NCBI RefSeq assembly: GCF_014898815.1
Contig: NW_026515500.1
Span: 806,001 to 870,000 of the forward strand
DNA length: 64,000 bases
Direction: 5' to 3'
Origin: Panonychus citri
Taxonomy: Eukaryota; Arthropoda; Arachnida; Trombidiformes; Tetranychidae
The number at the start of each line of letters is the position of its first letter. The first letter of the stretch is position 1. A program made the position numbers and the translations under genes. Shown in pieces: positions 40,301-50,719 of this stretch. The notes beneath the pieces were generated by a model, which had not been told where the DNA came from, did no database searches, and saw only the letters and a program-made list of their open reading frames with translations.

Positions 40301-40529
40301 TTCAGCTTCTAGCAACAGCTCAGGATACGTCACCTCAGTTTCGATTAACTCTAAAAATGGAAACAAAAAGAAATCAATATTTGATCTGATCGAAAATAAA
40401 GAAGTCGATGATGAAAATATTCTTGATGACGAAACTGGACCTTTACAAAGACCAACAACTTCGTGGAGGAAACGAAATGAAGATGATGATTTTACAAACG
40501 ATGAAATCGTTGACATTTTACCAGAATAA
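37377..40529 (+). CDS. IFT88: IFT88 (polaris/NOMPB), 7 exons, with an apparent frameshift
   Basis: TPR-repeat core subunit of intraflagellar transport complex B, needed to build cilia. Exons: 37377-37460, 37563-38193, 38416-38530, 38618-39495, 39566-39716, 39799-39914, 39989-40529. The N-terminus has SLEDLYSGFNDFNPVLDSK and ARPMTAVRGAGYTS, as in IFT88. TPRs run through exons 2-7 (for example YYRQGNYPKAIKFFRMAL and CYRRSGNYQQALQCYK), and the acidic tail DDDFTNDEIVDILPE matches the family end. Total coding length is 2,516 bases, about 838 residues (human 824), but one base short of a whole frame. Within exon 4 the frame of DSLRKWE (to 38918) must shift at about 38919-38921 to read ERKQERDWCILLASQLIAPV. 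No intron fits there. All other junctions and frames are clean, so a sequencing or assembly slip in GGGAAAGGAA is the simplest explanation; a real lesion or an alternate allele is possible. Confidence 0.95.
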
Positions 40530-41715
40530 TTAACCATAAACAACACGAAAATCAATCGCTAATCATAATCTAAAAATCACTTTGCACAATCAAATTTAAT
40601 CAGTTCTCTTACAGTTAATCCTGTTAATTAATTTGTTCAATTGTTTCGCAAAACCTGTTGACTTAATTACGATTATAACATATAAATTATATCGATCTGC
40701 GTTGAATTTGTTACAATTATGTTACATCCATTTCTTAATTAATACAATAAAATTGTTCAGTAAACTGATTGATCTAATTTTCCAATCAATCAACAAATTA
40801 TTCATTTCAATAAATAATTTCAAACTTATCACGAGAACTCAGATTATTATAAACATTTCCTATTTCCAATACAACACCAATGAATATCGTAAGTGTTTAC
40901 TAGGTGTTCATGAAAATCAATCGATAATCTGAATCCATGATGATCAGAATTGAGAATCTTGAATGAACAATCAATTTAAACGAGAAAACAATTCGCAGCA
41001 ACAAATGAACTCGAGCCGAAAGCGACAGATAATAAAATGATATTCGTATTTATCAATTGGCTAACAAATAGAAGCAATTATTTTATTATTACCGCGATTA
41101 AGTTTGTTAATTGTTCTTATCTGATCAATGAATTGAAATGTGAGAACAAAAAGAAAGAGAGAAATTAAAGAAATGAGATGAGAGGGGAAATTAGATTATC
41201 ATGATTGTTATTAGGATACATGATTCAGATTCTACTTGGTGTGTTATCTTATCATGACATTAATAATCTCGACGAGTAAACAACATAAAGAGAAACCAGA
41301 GGTTCACTTAGGTGATTTTCACATCGTCGAGAACATTGTAACTCTCAGACTATTGTAAAAGTGATCAAATTAAGGTAAAAATTAACAATCAAATCTGAAG
41401 AAAAGGGAGAGAGAAACTCACCAACCACACCCGATATCCGATATTGACACTTCCATGGTATCATCATCATTATTTAATTAATTTCCATCTATCGACTATC
41501 AAATTCATCGTAAGGTTAATTTCTTTCAACAGTGTGTCAGTTATAACTGTCGATTTTGATAATTTGTGGTCAATAGAATTGAGTATTTTTGTTTTACAAT
41601 TAGTTGATTGTTGTTTTTATTTCGGATTCTCTTTTGTGGATTAAATTGTTTTCTTAATAGTAAATTAAATCAACTTTAATTCAATTCATTTAGTGCTGAT
41701 AATCTGACCAGTAAG
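40530..41715. other. Intergenic region between IFT88 and the VWA-like gene
   Basis: AT-rich spacer. The open frame at 40633-40932 is not supported by any recognisable protein. The region holds the IFT88 3' UTR (an AATAAA at about 40745) and the promoter of the next gene. Confidence 0.45.
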
Positions 41716-44700
41716 ATGGATTATCAGGTAAAATGGTTTCCCTTTTTGGTGGCCAGTGTTTTGTTAATCATTCCAAGTGTTTACTCAATTAGTATGAGTA
41801 TCGAAAGGAAAAGTCAAATTTTCAATCTTTGCTATAATCGCCAACGGACACCAGGTCAGATATCGCCGATAATTAATGGACAAAATAGTCCACCGTTGGC
41901 TTCGAGTGTTGAAAATTTGATCGCTCTCATTGAAAAGATTGAAAATTCAACGACAACCCGATCGATCCAAGCAAAGGATTTAGCAGCAACTTTGTTAAGA
42001 AAGTGAGTAATTAACTAATCATATTTGTAAATTTCTAACTTTCCTAAAATTGGGAAGGTCAAAATCTTATTATTTTTTGACCGCCGATCGATGTTGTCGG
42101 AGATATTTACTATCATATTGATTAGCTGTTTATTTTTTTCTGAATCGTAATTATGTTCAATAAATCAAAGTAATTGTTGTTGATTGCAGAGAAAGTAATC
42201 AACAATTAGTCTCCATTTTTCTAAATCCAGGTTACATAGGCAACAATCAATCTTCATTGGAAACCGTTATAATAGAAATAATTAAGTAAACAAAAGATGA
42301 TTATCTTTCCTCTATTTCCTCTGAATTTACTTGAGTGTTTATTGTAACCATAACTCCGTTATCGAAGATCAAATTTGTAGTCGTTATTAAGCAAAATCAT
42401 CAATGAGAAAAACAATTTCTCCTTAATTTCTGCAATAAACACTAGATGTTCGTCTATTACTTTAACCATTGTAATCTGATTAGAGGGAGAAAACGAGATG
42501 GAAATCATATTCACTTAATTACTCTGCGACTCAAACAATCAACTATCACATAGACAATTTAATAATTTCCAATCAATTACAATGTAAAAAAGTTCAAATT
42601 AAATCTCCAAAGGCAATGAAAACAGATATCATATCAACTATGGATTTACATTAGACGAAAAGTTGATTGGTTAATTTGATCAATGTTTCTTAATCTTGAT
42701 TAACAATTAAGATACACCGTTAAGCCTCCAAGCTGAGTGTTAATGAATTAAGATTTCCTTTGAAGGTCAATATTTTAAATCTTAAGTTATATCCAATTGT
42801 CTGAATGGTCAATCGGATTTATCTTTTTGTCTAATGATTTATTATCATCATGATTTTGTCTTTAATTCTGTCAACAATTAGTCATCTACAGGATTAATTA
42901 TTAATATTAATATTTCAACCATAGGATAACATAAATATCTGTGTGATGATTAAGATGAAGAGGTACTTGTAACCAACAATTAACCAACATTATTTAGACG
43001 ATTTTTATTGATCCATATTAGTTTTCAATCTATTTTAATCTTATCATATTTTCCTAATTATATCTTAATATTATTACTGATAATTAATCAACAATTAAGT
43101 CAAAATGATATATTGGGAATATACGGGAAACAATTGATTGTGTTTAAATTTAGACTGATCAATTTAATTATTTTCTAGATTCCGATCGGATGGTAATGTG
43201 GTCAGAGCTTATAGTTATTTGGACCAAGGGGAGACCTACGAGTTTGTCGATAAAATCGAAGATATTTTATTGGAATCGCCAGCGGAAGTTTCTTTGGATG
43301 ACCAGACAATTCTGACCGAAAATGAGAGATGTTCCCTCTATTTTATGTTATCATATCACATCAATCAAACGGAAAAAGCGGATGCACGAACTAATCGTTA
43401 CTCTACTGGTGCTTATCGAGCTCCCGTTTCATCCAATTCGAGATCTGCTACAGGAACTCCAAGGTTTGTTATTTGATCAAATCCAAGTTCATCATTGTTT
43501 TTAATCTTCTTTCTATTAATTAATGGACAGATATGGTGGCCCTTCTTATGCCCCTGTAGCTTTGACAGTCAAACCACGGGAGTACGGGGTTGGAAGTTAT
43601 CGATCTAATAATGACCAAGCGATCGCATTGAACCGACTATTATTAGGAGTAATTGCTGGTCAATTGAATAGTCCTGGAGTTTCCGTTCGTGATATAATTA
43701 CAAAGATAAATCCGAATATTCCTCAGGGAGAACTCAAAGCTAACGTTGATGAAATACTTAATCCTCTCATGGCTGTTACTTTGGCTAATATTCATTCAAT
43801 GGCTGCTTTTGAAGGCGGTGAAGCAAACACAATCGCTGTTTCTGGTTCATGGGAAAGTACAAATACTTTATGTACAACTGAATACACTTTGAGTATGGAG
43901 AAACCTTCTGATGCCACTTTAGCCAACATCAGAGGAGGTATTGATGGATATTATATTGGCGAACTTACCAAAAGTTTAACCAAAACTGCAACTGGATCAA
44001 GATTGAGATTAAGTCAAATTCTTCGTTACTATTATGATAATATCGGAGGTCGTGTTTCTGGTACTGGATATTGTGATCGAGCAACGATAAGTATCGATGA
44101 TAGAGGTTTCCGTGACGCTGCAACTAATTATCTCAAAGCTTTGGAATTGAGTAAGAACTATATCATAGGAGAGTCCATAATCACGAGTAAGATTGAGAAA
44201 GTACGACCAGCCATTGACTCGGCTTATGCTAAAGCTAAATCCATACCAGCTGAAGATAGCGAATGGTGTTCATCGGGTGGAATGAGTGGATACAAAGCTG
44301 ATTGTGAAACTCCAACTGATCTATTTGTAGTCATTGATCTTCAATCTGCCGATGCTGATAAATACAAGAATTTAACTGGTCGACTAATCAATAAACTTAA
44401 TCTTGGTATTTACGGTTCTTCAGCATCGATACTCTCAATGAATCGAGAAGATAATCTTGGAGCGGAAGGTCAAACTTTCCGTAATAATTTGAAGCACTTG
44501 GCTTGGGCAAGTTACAATAGAGGTTGCACTGGATGTGCCATGTCTTATATTCGAGAAGGTAAATTAACTGAACTAATCAACAATTAACACATACAATGCG
44601 ACACAATTGTTAACTCGTAAAATCGACTGATGTTTTTTTTTCTGTATTCTAGATACTTTGGGCTCTGTGATCAATGCTCCATCCACTGATCTTTACCTCA

Positions 44701-45598
44701 GGATGAATGATACTTTGCGTGATTTCGAGGCCAATAAATGGTTCCAATTGGGAGCTCCAGCCAAACCTTTCATCATAATGGGTGGTTCATATACCTCTCG
44801 AAATATCGACCAAAACATTCGTATGGCTCGATACACCTTGAAGAGTAACCATAGAGATGTACCCGTTTTCCTGATCACAAATGCAAACGAAAACGATTTA
44901 ACTGAATACATCAGTTCCCCACAGGACATAATTCGCGACCAGGATGGACTTGATGTTATGACTCAAGAATTGTCACAGAAAATTTGTCAAGTTCCGGCAA
45001 CTTTCCAATACCCTGATTGTCGGCGTGTCAGTTCAGAAGCGACCAGCGGTTTCGAGGCTTTTATAACACCAGGGCGATTACAGTATTGGGCCATGTACCC
45101 TGAGTATTTCCTTAAAAGCTACGACATTGTAATGAAATTTTTCAGCAGTGAAGGTGACCTTAAAGTTTGCTTCGGGCGATATCCCAAGCCAGAAGAAACA
45201 GGTCGATGTTGGGAGGCCAAAAAGAACGAAGAAATTAGAATCGATGTCAGTGATCCATGTAAAGATCGAGATGTTCTGACCTGTGAACCTTTTTACTTCA
45301 CTATCACACCTCCTGATCAGGGAATGTCATCAAACACTATTTGCTCAGGTGAGACTAAGAGAGAAAAACAATAAAAAACAATACAATTAATTTTTAAGAA
45401 TCAAAATAATCCAACTAATTATCTTGTTAATTTCTTTCCACAGACAAAAAGTGTCTCAACGCTCGACAAATTAAATTCAAATTCTCCCACAGTGGAATAG
45501 CCTGTTCATCGGCTGTCACATTGGTCTCTTCACTTTTCTTGGCGATTATTTGTTCTCTATTAACATCGTTTTTAAATCCAATTAAGAGACAATTCTAA
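41716..45598 (+). CDS. Secreted or membrane-anchored VWA-like protein, 5 exons, family unknown
   Basis: Predicted 816-residue extracellular protein. Exons: 41716-42002, 43179-43463, 43531-44558, 44653-45348, 45444-45598, all GT-AG with matching phases. A signal peptide (residues 1-24, core FPFLVASVLLIIPSVYS) comes first. The middle (roughly 450-640) has the look of a von Willebrand A fold: TPTDLFVVIDLQSADADKY, then alternating hydrophobic strands such as KPFIIMGGSYTS and VPVFLITNANEND. The D-x-S-x-S MIDAS motif is not intact (DLQSAD instead), so metal binding is doubtful. A cysteine-rich region follows, and the last 25 or so residues are hydrophobic (SSAVTLVSSLFLAIICSLL), fitting a membrane anchor or GPI signal. 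I cannot place it in a named family. Broken copies of exons 3, 4 and 5 occur at 53121-53675 and 56985-57295, so this gene is a donor in local duplications. Confidence 0.8.
42003..43178 (+). other. First intron of the VWA-like gene
   Basis: GT-AG intron of 1.18 kb. A decoy acceptor (TTGCAG at about 42190) leads into a frame that closes quickly, so I skip it. No other gene is visible. Confidence 0.6.
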
Positions 45599-45837
45599 TT
45601 GTTGTTCTCCGTATTCTAATTCTATTCTTAAACTGCCAAGTAAATTACAATGTACGATGATCATAATTTATGGTTAATCTTTTTATTGGAACAATTTGAA
45701 GACTTTCATTAAAAAGAAATTCAATTCTTACATATAATCCAATGTTCCACAAAAGCTAATTGATTTATCCTCTTTTTTTACAATAACAATCACAATTAAC
45801 AGTCTATTGAAAATTAACTAATAAATGTATCATTAAA

Positions 45838-45862
45838 TTAAAATTTAAAGTGTTAATTACGA
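45838..45862 (+). promoter_or_regulatory. Conserved silk-gene leader block, copy 1
   Basis: AAATTTAAAGTGTTAATTAC-type block immediately before the ATG. It is nearly identical upstream of all three silk-like genes (51225-51250 and 61753-61773), which marks common descent and perhaps a 5' UTR control element. Confidence 0.5.
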
Positions 45863-45869
45863 AAAAAAA

Positions 45870-46679
45870 ATGAGTTTCAATCCGCTTTTGGTCGTTAATT
45901 ATTTTTGGTACATCACCATTTTCCTGGGGCTTATGTCATCTTCATCGAATCAGGATCCTGTTTCTGGTTCAGGTGCCGGTGCTGGTTCTGGTGCAGGTTC
46001 TGGTTCTGGTTCTGGTGCTGGTGGTGGTTATGGTCAAGGTTATGGTGCAGGTTATGGTGCAGGTTATGGTGCAGGTTCTGGTTCTGGTTCTGGTGCTGGT
46101 TCTGGTGCTGGTTCTGGTGCTGGTTCTGGTGCTGGTCAAGGTTATGGTGCAGGTTCTGGTGCAGGTTCTGGTTCTGGTGCTGGTGCTGGTGCTGGTGGTG
46201 GTTATGGTCAAGGTTATGGTGGAGGTTATGGTGCAGGTTATGGTGCAGGTTATGGTGCAGGTTATGGTGCAGGTTATGGTGCAGGTTATGGTGCAGGTTC
46301 TGGTTCTGGTGCTGGTGCTGGTGGTGGTTATGGTCAAGGTTCTGGGATTGATTCTGGTGCTGTCACTGCTGTTAATAACACAGTATCAAGATTTTCGTCA
46401 CTCAGTGCTACTTCAAGAGTCTCTTCAGCTGCATCAGCCCTCGCATCAAGTGGTGGAATTGATTCAAACAGTCTTTCCGACGTTATCAGTAAAATAAGTA
46501 GTAAGGTTGCAGCATCTAATCCTGGTTTGAGTGGATGTGAAGTCATGGTTCAAACCTTATTGGAAGTATCCAGTGCGTTGGTTCAACTATTAATTAGCTC
46601 ACAAAACTTTAATGTAAATGCGGGATCAGATAGCGCATATGCAGTTTCTCAAGCAGTAGCTAACGTAGTGGGAGAATAA
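45870..46679 (+). CDS. Mini-spidroin-like silk protein (copy 1): GAGYGAGS repeats plus spidroin-type C-terminal domain
   Basis: Predicted 269-residue secreted fibrous protein in one exon. A hydrophobic leader begins MSFNPLLVV and ends near LGLMSSSSNQ (1-27). Residues about 32-158 are almost only Gly, Ala, Ser, Tyr and Gln in GAGSGAG, GAGYGAGYG and GGGYGQGYG units, close in style to silkworm heavy-chain fibroin. Residues about 159-269 match a spidroin C-terminal domain: SATSRVSSAASALASSGG, then LSDVISKISSKVAASNPGLS, then GCEVMVQTLLEVSSALVQLL with the hallmark single cysteine (about 223), and a final AVSQAVANVVGE helix. In spiders this domain dimerises through that cysteine and controls fibre assembly. 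No spidroin N-terminal domain is present, and the repeat is tiny by spider standards. The repeat is strongly GC-rich against its surroundings, so every frame stays open; this strand is chosen for its leader and C-terminal domain. I infer a silk or glandular secretion; the C-terminal homology call is firm by eye. Confidence 0.9.
   Translation: MSFNPLLVVNYFWYITIFLGLMSSSSNQDPVSGSGAGAGSGAGSGSGSGAGGGYGQGYGAGYGAGYGAGSGSGSGAGSGAGSGAGSGAGQGYGAGSGAGSGSGAGAGAGGGYGQGYGGGYGAGYGAGYGAGYGAGYGAGYGAGSGSGAGAGGGYGQGSGIDSGAVTAVNNTVSRFSSLSATSRVSSAASALASSGGIDSNSLSDVISKISSKVAASNPGLSGCEVMVQTLLEVSSALVQLLISSQNFNVNAGSDSAYAVSQAVANVVGE
46006..46349 (+). repeat. GC-rich GGTGCAGGTTAT-type tandem repeat inside silk copy 1
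   Basis: Coding minisatellite of 6- and 12-base units (GGTGCAGGTTAT, GGTTCTGGTGCT). At about 46220-46298 the 12-base unit repeats six or seven times with almost no change, showing recent slippage or conversion. Confidence 0.9.
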
Positions 46680-47883
46680 TGTACTGGTGTTTCCCAATTT
46701 ATTCAACTCTGTTTTAATCAGTTAAAATTCTAAGTGTTGAAAAAAATAATCCAACCACCTTAAACTTTCAGATATTTCTCGTTTTTCGTCATTCTAATGG
46801 GGTTTATTTTATCTTTCACTCTGGTTCGAGGTTTCCGACATCGAAACCTTGGTTAATCCTTCTATTTTTTTTCCAAAATTATCAGTTCAATTTCTTCGTT
46901 CTCAGTGACTAATTTTAGATAGAATCCTGGTTGAAGATTTGCTTGAAGTAATCAATGGTTCTCACATCTAGTAGCTCACAAATCTCTAGATTTGATGAAT
47001 TAATATCCAACGTCATTAATCTAATCCGAGAATGAATATTTATGGTTTGATACATATGTATGTATCAATTTATTCATTACCATTTGCTCATTTAAAATAT
47101 TGAGAGCTTAAAGCACAGAAAATTAATATTAATAAACAATTGGGAAGGAACTTTCAATTTTCACTCCGTCGACGCAACTTTATTTTCTAAATTATCATTT
47201 ATTTGATTAGTGAATTTCTCTATGGAAATTCTCATATTTGGGTCGAATGTATTGAATATCATTAAATATTATTAAATAAAGCAAATTTGATTAACCAAAC
47301 TAATCACTAATGAATAGATTAACAATTAATTCAAAAGAAATTAGTTAAGCCCAAAAGGAAGAAAACGAATGAAAAAAAATTCAATAGAAAGTTTAATAAA
47401 ATAAAAAACCAATTAAAACCAATTTTCGATTCATATAATTGTCGCAATATTTTGAGTTAATTGCGACACACAAAATTTACCACCATTGGTATGGAAATGG
47501 AATTAATTAAAAAAAACAGTTGAATGACAAGAAGAAAGGACTGGATTAAGGATAAGAGGATAATATCATCTTCTTTGTTAAATCACTTTAGTTGATTATA
47601 AGAATATTAATTGCTGTCAATGTAAAAGAGTTTCGGTATAATTGGAGAGATTGATTGTTCCAAAAAAAGATTCATTTGATTTTTTAGAGTGATGAGAATT
47701 GTAGACAAGATTCAGTTAATTGATTATGAGATTTTCGCTGATTGTATTTACCATGAGATCATAATTGTGTAATAATATTAGTTGATATTGGAAGCACAGA
47801 ATTGTTGATTGTTGGATATTTTAGTTTCTCGGATCACAATTGTTGATATTGTATGTTAATTGCAATTAGATTACAATTTAAAT
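46680..47883. other. Intergenic region 3' of silk copy 1
   Basis: AT-rich sequence. A stretch at about 47108-47245 (AGAAAATTAATATTAATAAAC..., GATTAGTGAATTTCTCT) is repeated at about 50725-50862, evidence of segmental duplication. No gene seen. Confidence 0.5.
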
Positions 47884-48421
47884 CTAATTGTAACAAGCCT
47901 GAGTTACTCCACGTCGAGCAACAAGCATATTCAATATTGGGAATTTTTTTATATATTCAATGGCCTTTTTATGAGTTACCATTGTGAAATCGTAGCCATT
48001 ACATTGTAATATTTTGTCACCAATTCTTAATCCCGATCTCCATGCTGGACCTTCAGTGTTTACACTTGTCACATAGATTCCATTGTCAGTGAATCCCTGA
48101 GGCGATTGATGATAATCTTGATCAATTCCTCCTCCAATTGAGAAGCCACATTTCATTATTTCTCTGCCATATTCATCGTAACCAATTTCCTTTTGTAATT
48201 TAATTGGTATCTAACAAGATATTCAATCAAATACGAGAATTAAAGTAAAAAAGTTAACGTTTACAACTTTAAATCAATTGAGATGATTAAACTTTAAAAG
48301 GATCATGCAAATGACAAAAAAGAGACAACAACAAATGGAAAAGGTTTGAATGAGATGAGGAAGAAAAACTTACCGAAAGACATTCGATTGCTGTTCCTGG
48401 TTCATGTTGAAAAGATGACAT
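47884..48421 (-). CDS. TAX1BP3: TAX1BP3/TIP-1 single-PDZ protein, 2 exons
   Basis: Predicted 124-residue protein, exactly the length of human TIP-1. Exons on the minus strand: 48421-48374 (MSSFQHEPGTAIECLS) and 48210-47884, joined in phase 0 at GTAAGT...TTAG. The single PDZ domain carries the family's carboxylate-binding loop region GFSIGGGID (about 38-46) and the blocks NGIYVTSV, GPAWRSGLRIGDKILQCNG and TMVTHKKA. In vertebrates TIP-1 is almost all PDZ and acts as a competitor that blocks scaffold assembly by binding C-terminal PDZ ligands (beta-catenin, Kir2.3, rhotekin). It sits between silk copies 1 and 2 on the opposite strand, apparently an unrelated housekeeping gene. Confidence 0.96.
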
Positions 48422-48957
48422 GATCAGTTTAATGGAGATAAATTGACAATTAGATTTAAATCACGATTAAATTATGAGCTAATTTATAATACTTTGGATT
48501 TGGTTAACATGAAGGATGACAATCTGATAACCAAACTTTGGTTTAGGCTTAAAGGTTGACAACAACAACAAAAGACTTGCAGCTGATTTTTTGCCAACAT
48601 CCTGTTGTTTTCTGTAGTCATGGCTACTTAACCAAGGAAATTGAGTCGAGAAATGAAATTTAAAATTAACTTTCATCATTAAAATTAATTCGATAACAAC
48701 TTTGTTTACCTTTTATTGAATCAGGTAAAAGATGATCCATATTAACACAGAATCAGTGATGAAAATATATTTTCACATGTGAGATACTATTAACTCATAT
48801 GAGTTAATATTGCTTAGAAAGTTTAATTGTCTCAGGCTGATTGTTTACTTTCATCGGTAATTGATTATAATTTAAATTAATAATTGTAATCTGATTAACC
48901 TTTTAGGTGTATAGTTGTAATCGAAACAAATGATACAGTTTTAGACTGATAATCTAT
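48422..48957. other. Intergenic, promoter side of TAX1BP3
   Basis: AT-rich spacer with no supported gene. The minus-strand frame at 48479-48679 has no recognisable features. Confidence 0.4.
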
Positions 48958-49429
48958 GTCATAGATGAAGATAAAAATCCATTGAAGGTTTCGATGAATT
49001 GAATAGAAATGGATATTAATCACAATCAATCTGAATTATTGTCTGATGCATGAGAAATATTAATCATTACAGATGATTAGCTTGATACTTGGATATTTTT
49101 TCATATTCATAATCATTTCCTAAGGAGAATGTAAACCAAATTTTAGTTTTGAGTCAAAAGTTGAAACTTTGTGAATTTGTAGGGCCACAAATATGAAGTC
49201 CAAATATATTTATTTCTTTCTGATCTGATCAGCAGTTTTCGAGAAAATCGAGTTCGAAGTTGAAACTTCAGGTCACTTTTTCTCCGTAACGATAAGTTTT
49301 CAGATCATTAATTTTTTGTTCCACCGACAACTTTTCATGCCGTTTCACCTCAATATATTATTATTGAAATAGATAATTAATATAATTAAAAATATGAAAT
49401 TAACAAAAGCATTAAGATCAAAATGATTT
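48958..49429 (+). repeat. Segmental duplication, copy of 57327-57795
   Basis: About 470 bases matching 57327-57795 with scattered differences, for example the shared CCTAAGGAGAATGTAAACC and GATCTGATCAGCAGTTTTCG words. It ends where the CD36 pseudogene begins, so it is part of a larger copied unit. Confidence 0.85.
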
Positions 49430-50390
49430 CATGAATCAAACGGATCTTGGGATTACTGTTTTCAATCCATTTGTAGCTTCAACTGGGGCAATTGTTGTAG
49501 ATACTTTACTAGTAAATTGGAACAATCAATTCCCATCCCATTGGCTGTCAGTCCTTTCGTCTATTCAGTTGTTTCTGTGGTTCTATTTGTCCACAGTCAG
49601 AACTTTTTCCTTAAAACTACACCTCGAAGTCTTATTACTGGACTTCGAGTTAATCTTCTAGACACAGTGACCACTCTTCTCAAACCTCTCGAACTGTTGG
49701 GCATTATGGCTTCCGATGTATTTCCAACATCAGAATTACCCAATAATTCAATTGGAATTCTGAATAGCCGAATTGATCATTAATTTGAAACGAATATTGA
49801 ATTTTCATATCAAATTGAGATAAGAACTTGAACCATGGGCTCGAATTAATAGTGAATGATCTTGAACTTCTAACTTGGAAATTAAGATGCAATTGGATTT
49901 TAGATCATTGGATTTAACTTATGTCGGGGATTCTGATCATTTCGGGATTCCCGGATTTAAATATGTTCTTGGATTTGAGGTATTTGACCCTCCGAGTGTT
50001 AATCCAGCCAATGGATGTTATTGTGTCCATACAAGGGAAAAGAAATCACGATGTGAACACTATGGTCTCCTCGATTGTACCGGTGGATTTTCTGGGCCTC
50101 CGATCATAATAACTAGGCCACATTTTCTCGACACAGATTCAGAAATTCAGGGACAGGTTGACGGTTTATCGCCAGATCCAGAGAAACATGAATTCTACTT
50201 ATTAGTTCAGCCTGATATTGGAATACCAATATCGGGTGCAGGTCGATTACAGTTCAACCTTAGAGTTGAACGGGTTCCATTTCTTCGTGGTTTTAACAAT
50301 ATCCGTGACACAATTGTTCCTTTGGGGTGGATCGAAATATCAAGTACATTGGATGGATTTTTATTTTATCTACTCAAGGTTGGTCTCATT
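49430..50390 (+). pseudogene. Broken CD36/SCARB gene copy
   Basis: Degenerate duplicate of the receptor gene at 58615-60984. Bases 49433-49775 match exon 2 of the intact gene, with small indels near 49450-49515. Bases 49776-49893 match part of intron 2. The copy then jumps at about 49894 straight into exon 4 (SLDLTYVGDSDHFGIPG... through WIEISSTLDG), skipping the rest of exon 2 and all of exon 3. It diverges after LLKVGLIF, so the C-terminal membrane segment is lost. Exon 1 with the N-terminal membrane anchor is also missing. Long stretches of exon 4 are nearly identical to the intact gene, so the duplication is recent. It cannot encode a normal receptor. Confidence 0.88.
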
Positions 50391-50467
50391 TTCATGAGGC
50401 TTTTACTAGTCTACTCATCTTCAGTTACTCATTTTAAAACTGTAAACTCAAATTACAGAAAATGTTA

Positions 50468-50719
50468 AGATGAGCGTTAATGGTTGGAGGTGGAGCTAAT
50501 AGCTATCCAACACACTTATCCCTCTGTTTGTTTAAATTAGATTAAGTTACGTCTTCATTAAAAGGGTCAAAATCGACAGAGGAAGTCTCGGAGAGCCTGG
50601 GACAATCAAACGGGTGCACAATTAACCCAAAATTCAGCTTAATTTTAACATTTTGAACTTATGGACACCAATGATAAGTGTGTTGAATAACCAAAGGCTC
50701 CAACCATTAACGCTCATCT
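50468..50719. mobile_element. MITE-like element with AGATGAGCGTTAATGG inverted repeats
   Basis: 252-base element bounded by inverted repeats: AGATGAGCGTTAATGGTTGG at 50468 and its complement ending at 50719, with a perfect outer part of about 22 bases. A second inverted block, CAACACACTTATC, lies inside, giving arms of about 50 bases in all. It is flanked by TA on both sides (50466-50467 and 50720-50721), as expected of a Tc1/mariner-type target duplication. No transposase is encoded, so it is non-autonomous. Confidence 0.8.

Noticed and set aside
42180..42300. An extra exon in intron 1 of the VWA-like gene after TTGCAG
   Set aside because: The exon 1 to 43179 junction is already in phase, and the candidate exon has no suitable downstream donor in frame.
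45905..46497. Long open frames on both strands over the silk repeat (Trp/Cys-rich, Val/Leu-rich and Thr-rich products)
   Set aside because: They are frame shadows of the GC-rich tandem repeat. Only one frame has a signal peptide and a recognisable C-terminal domain.
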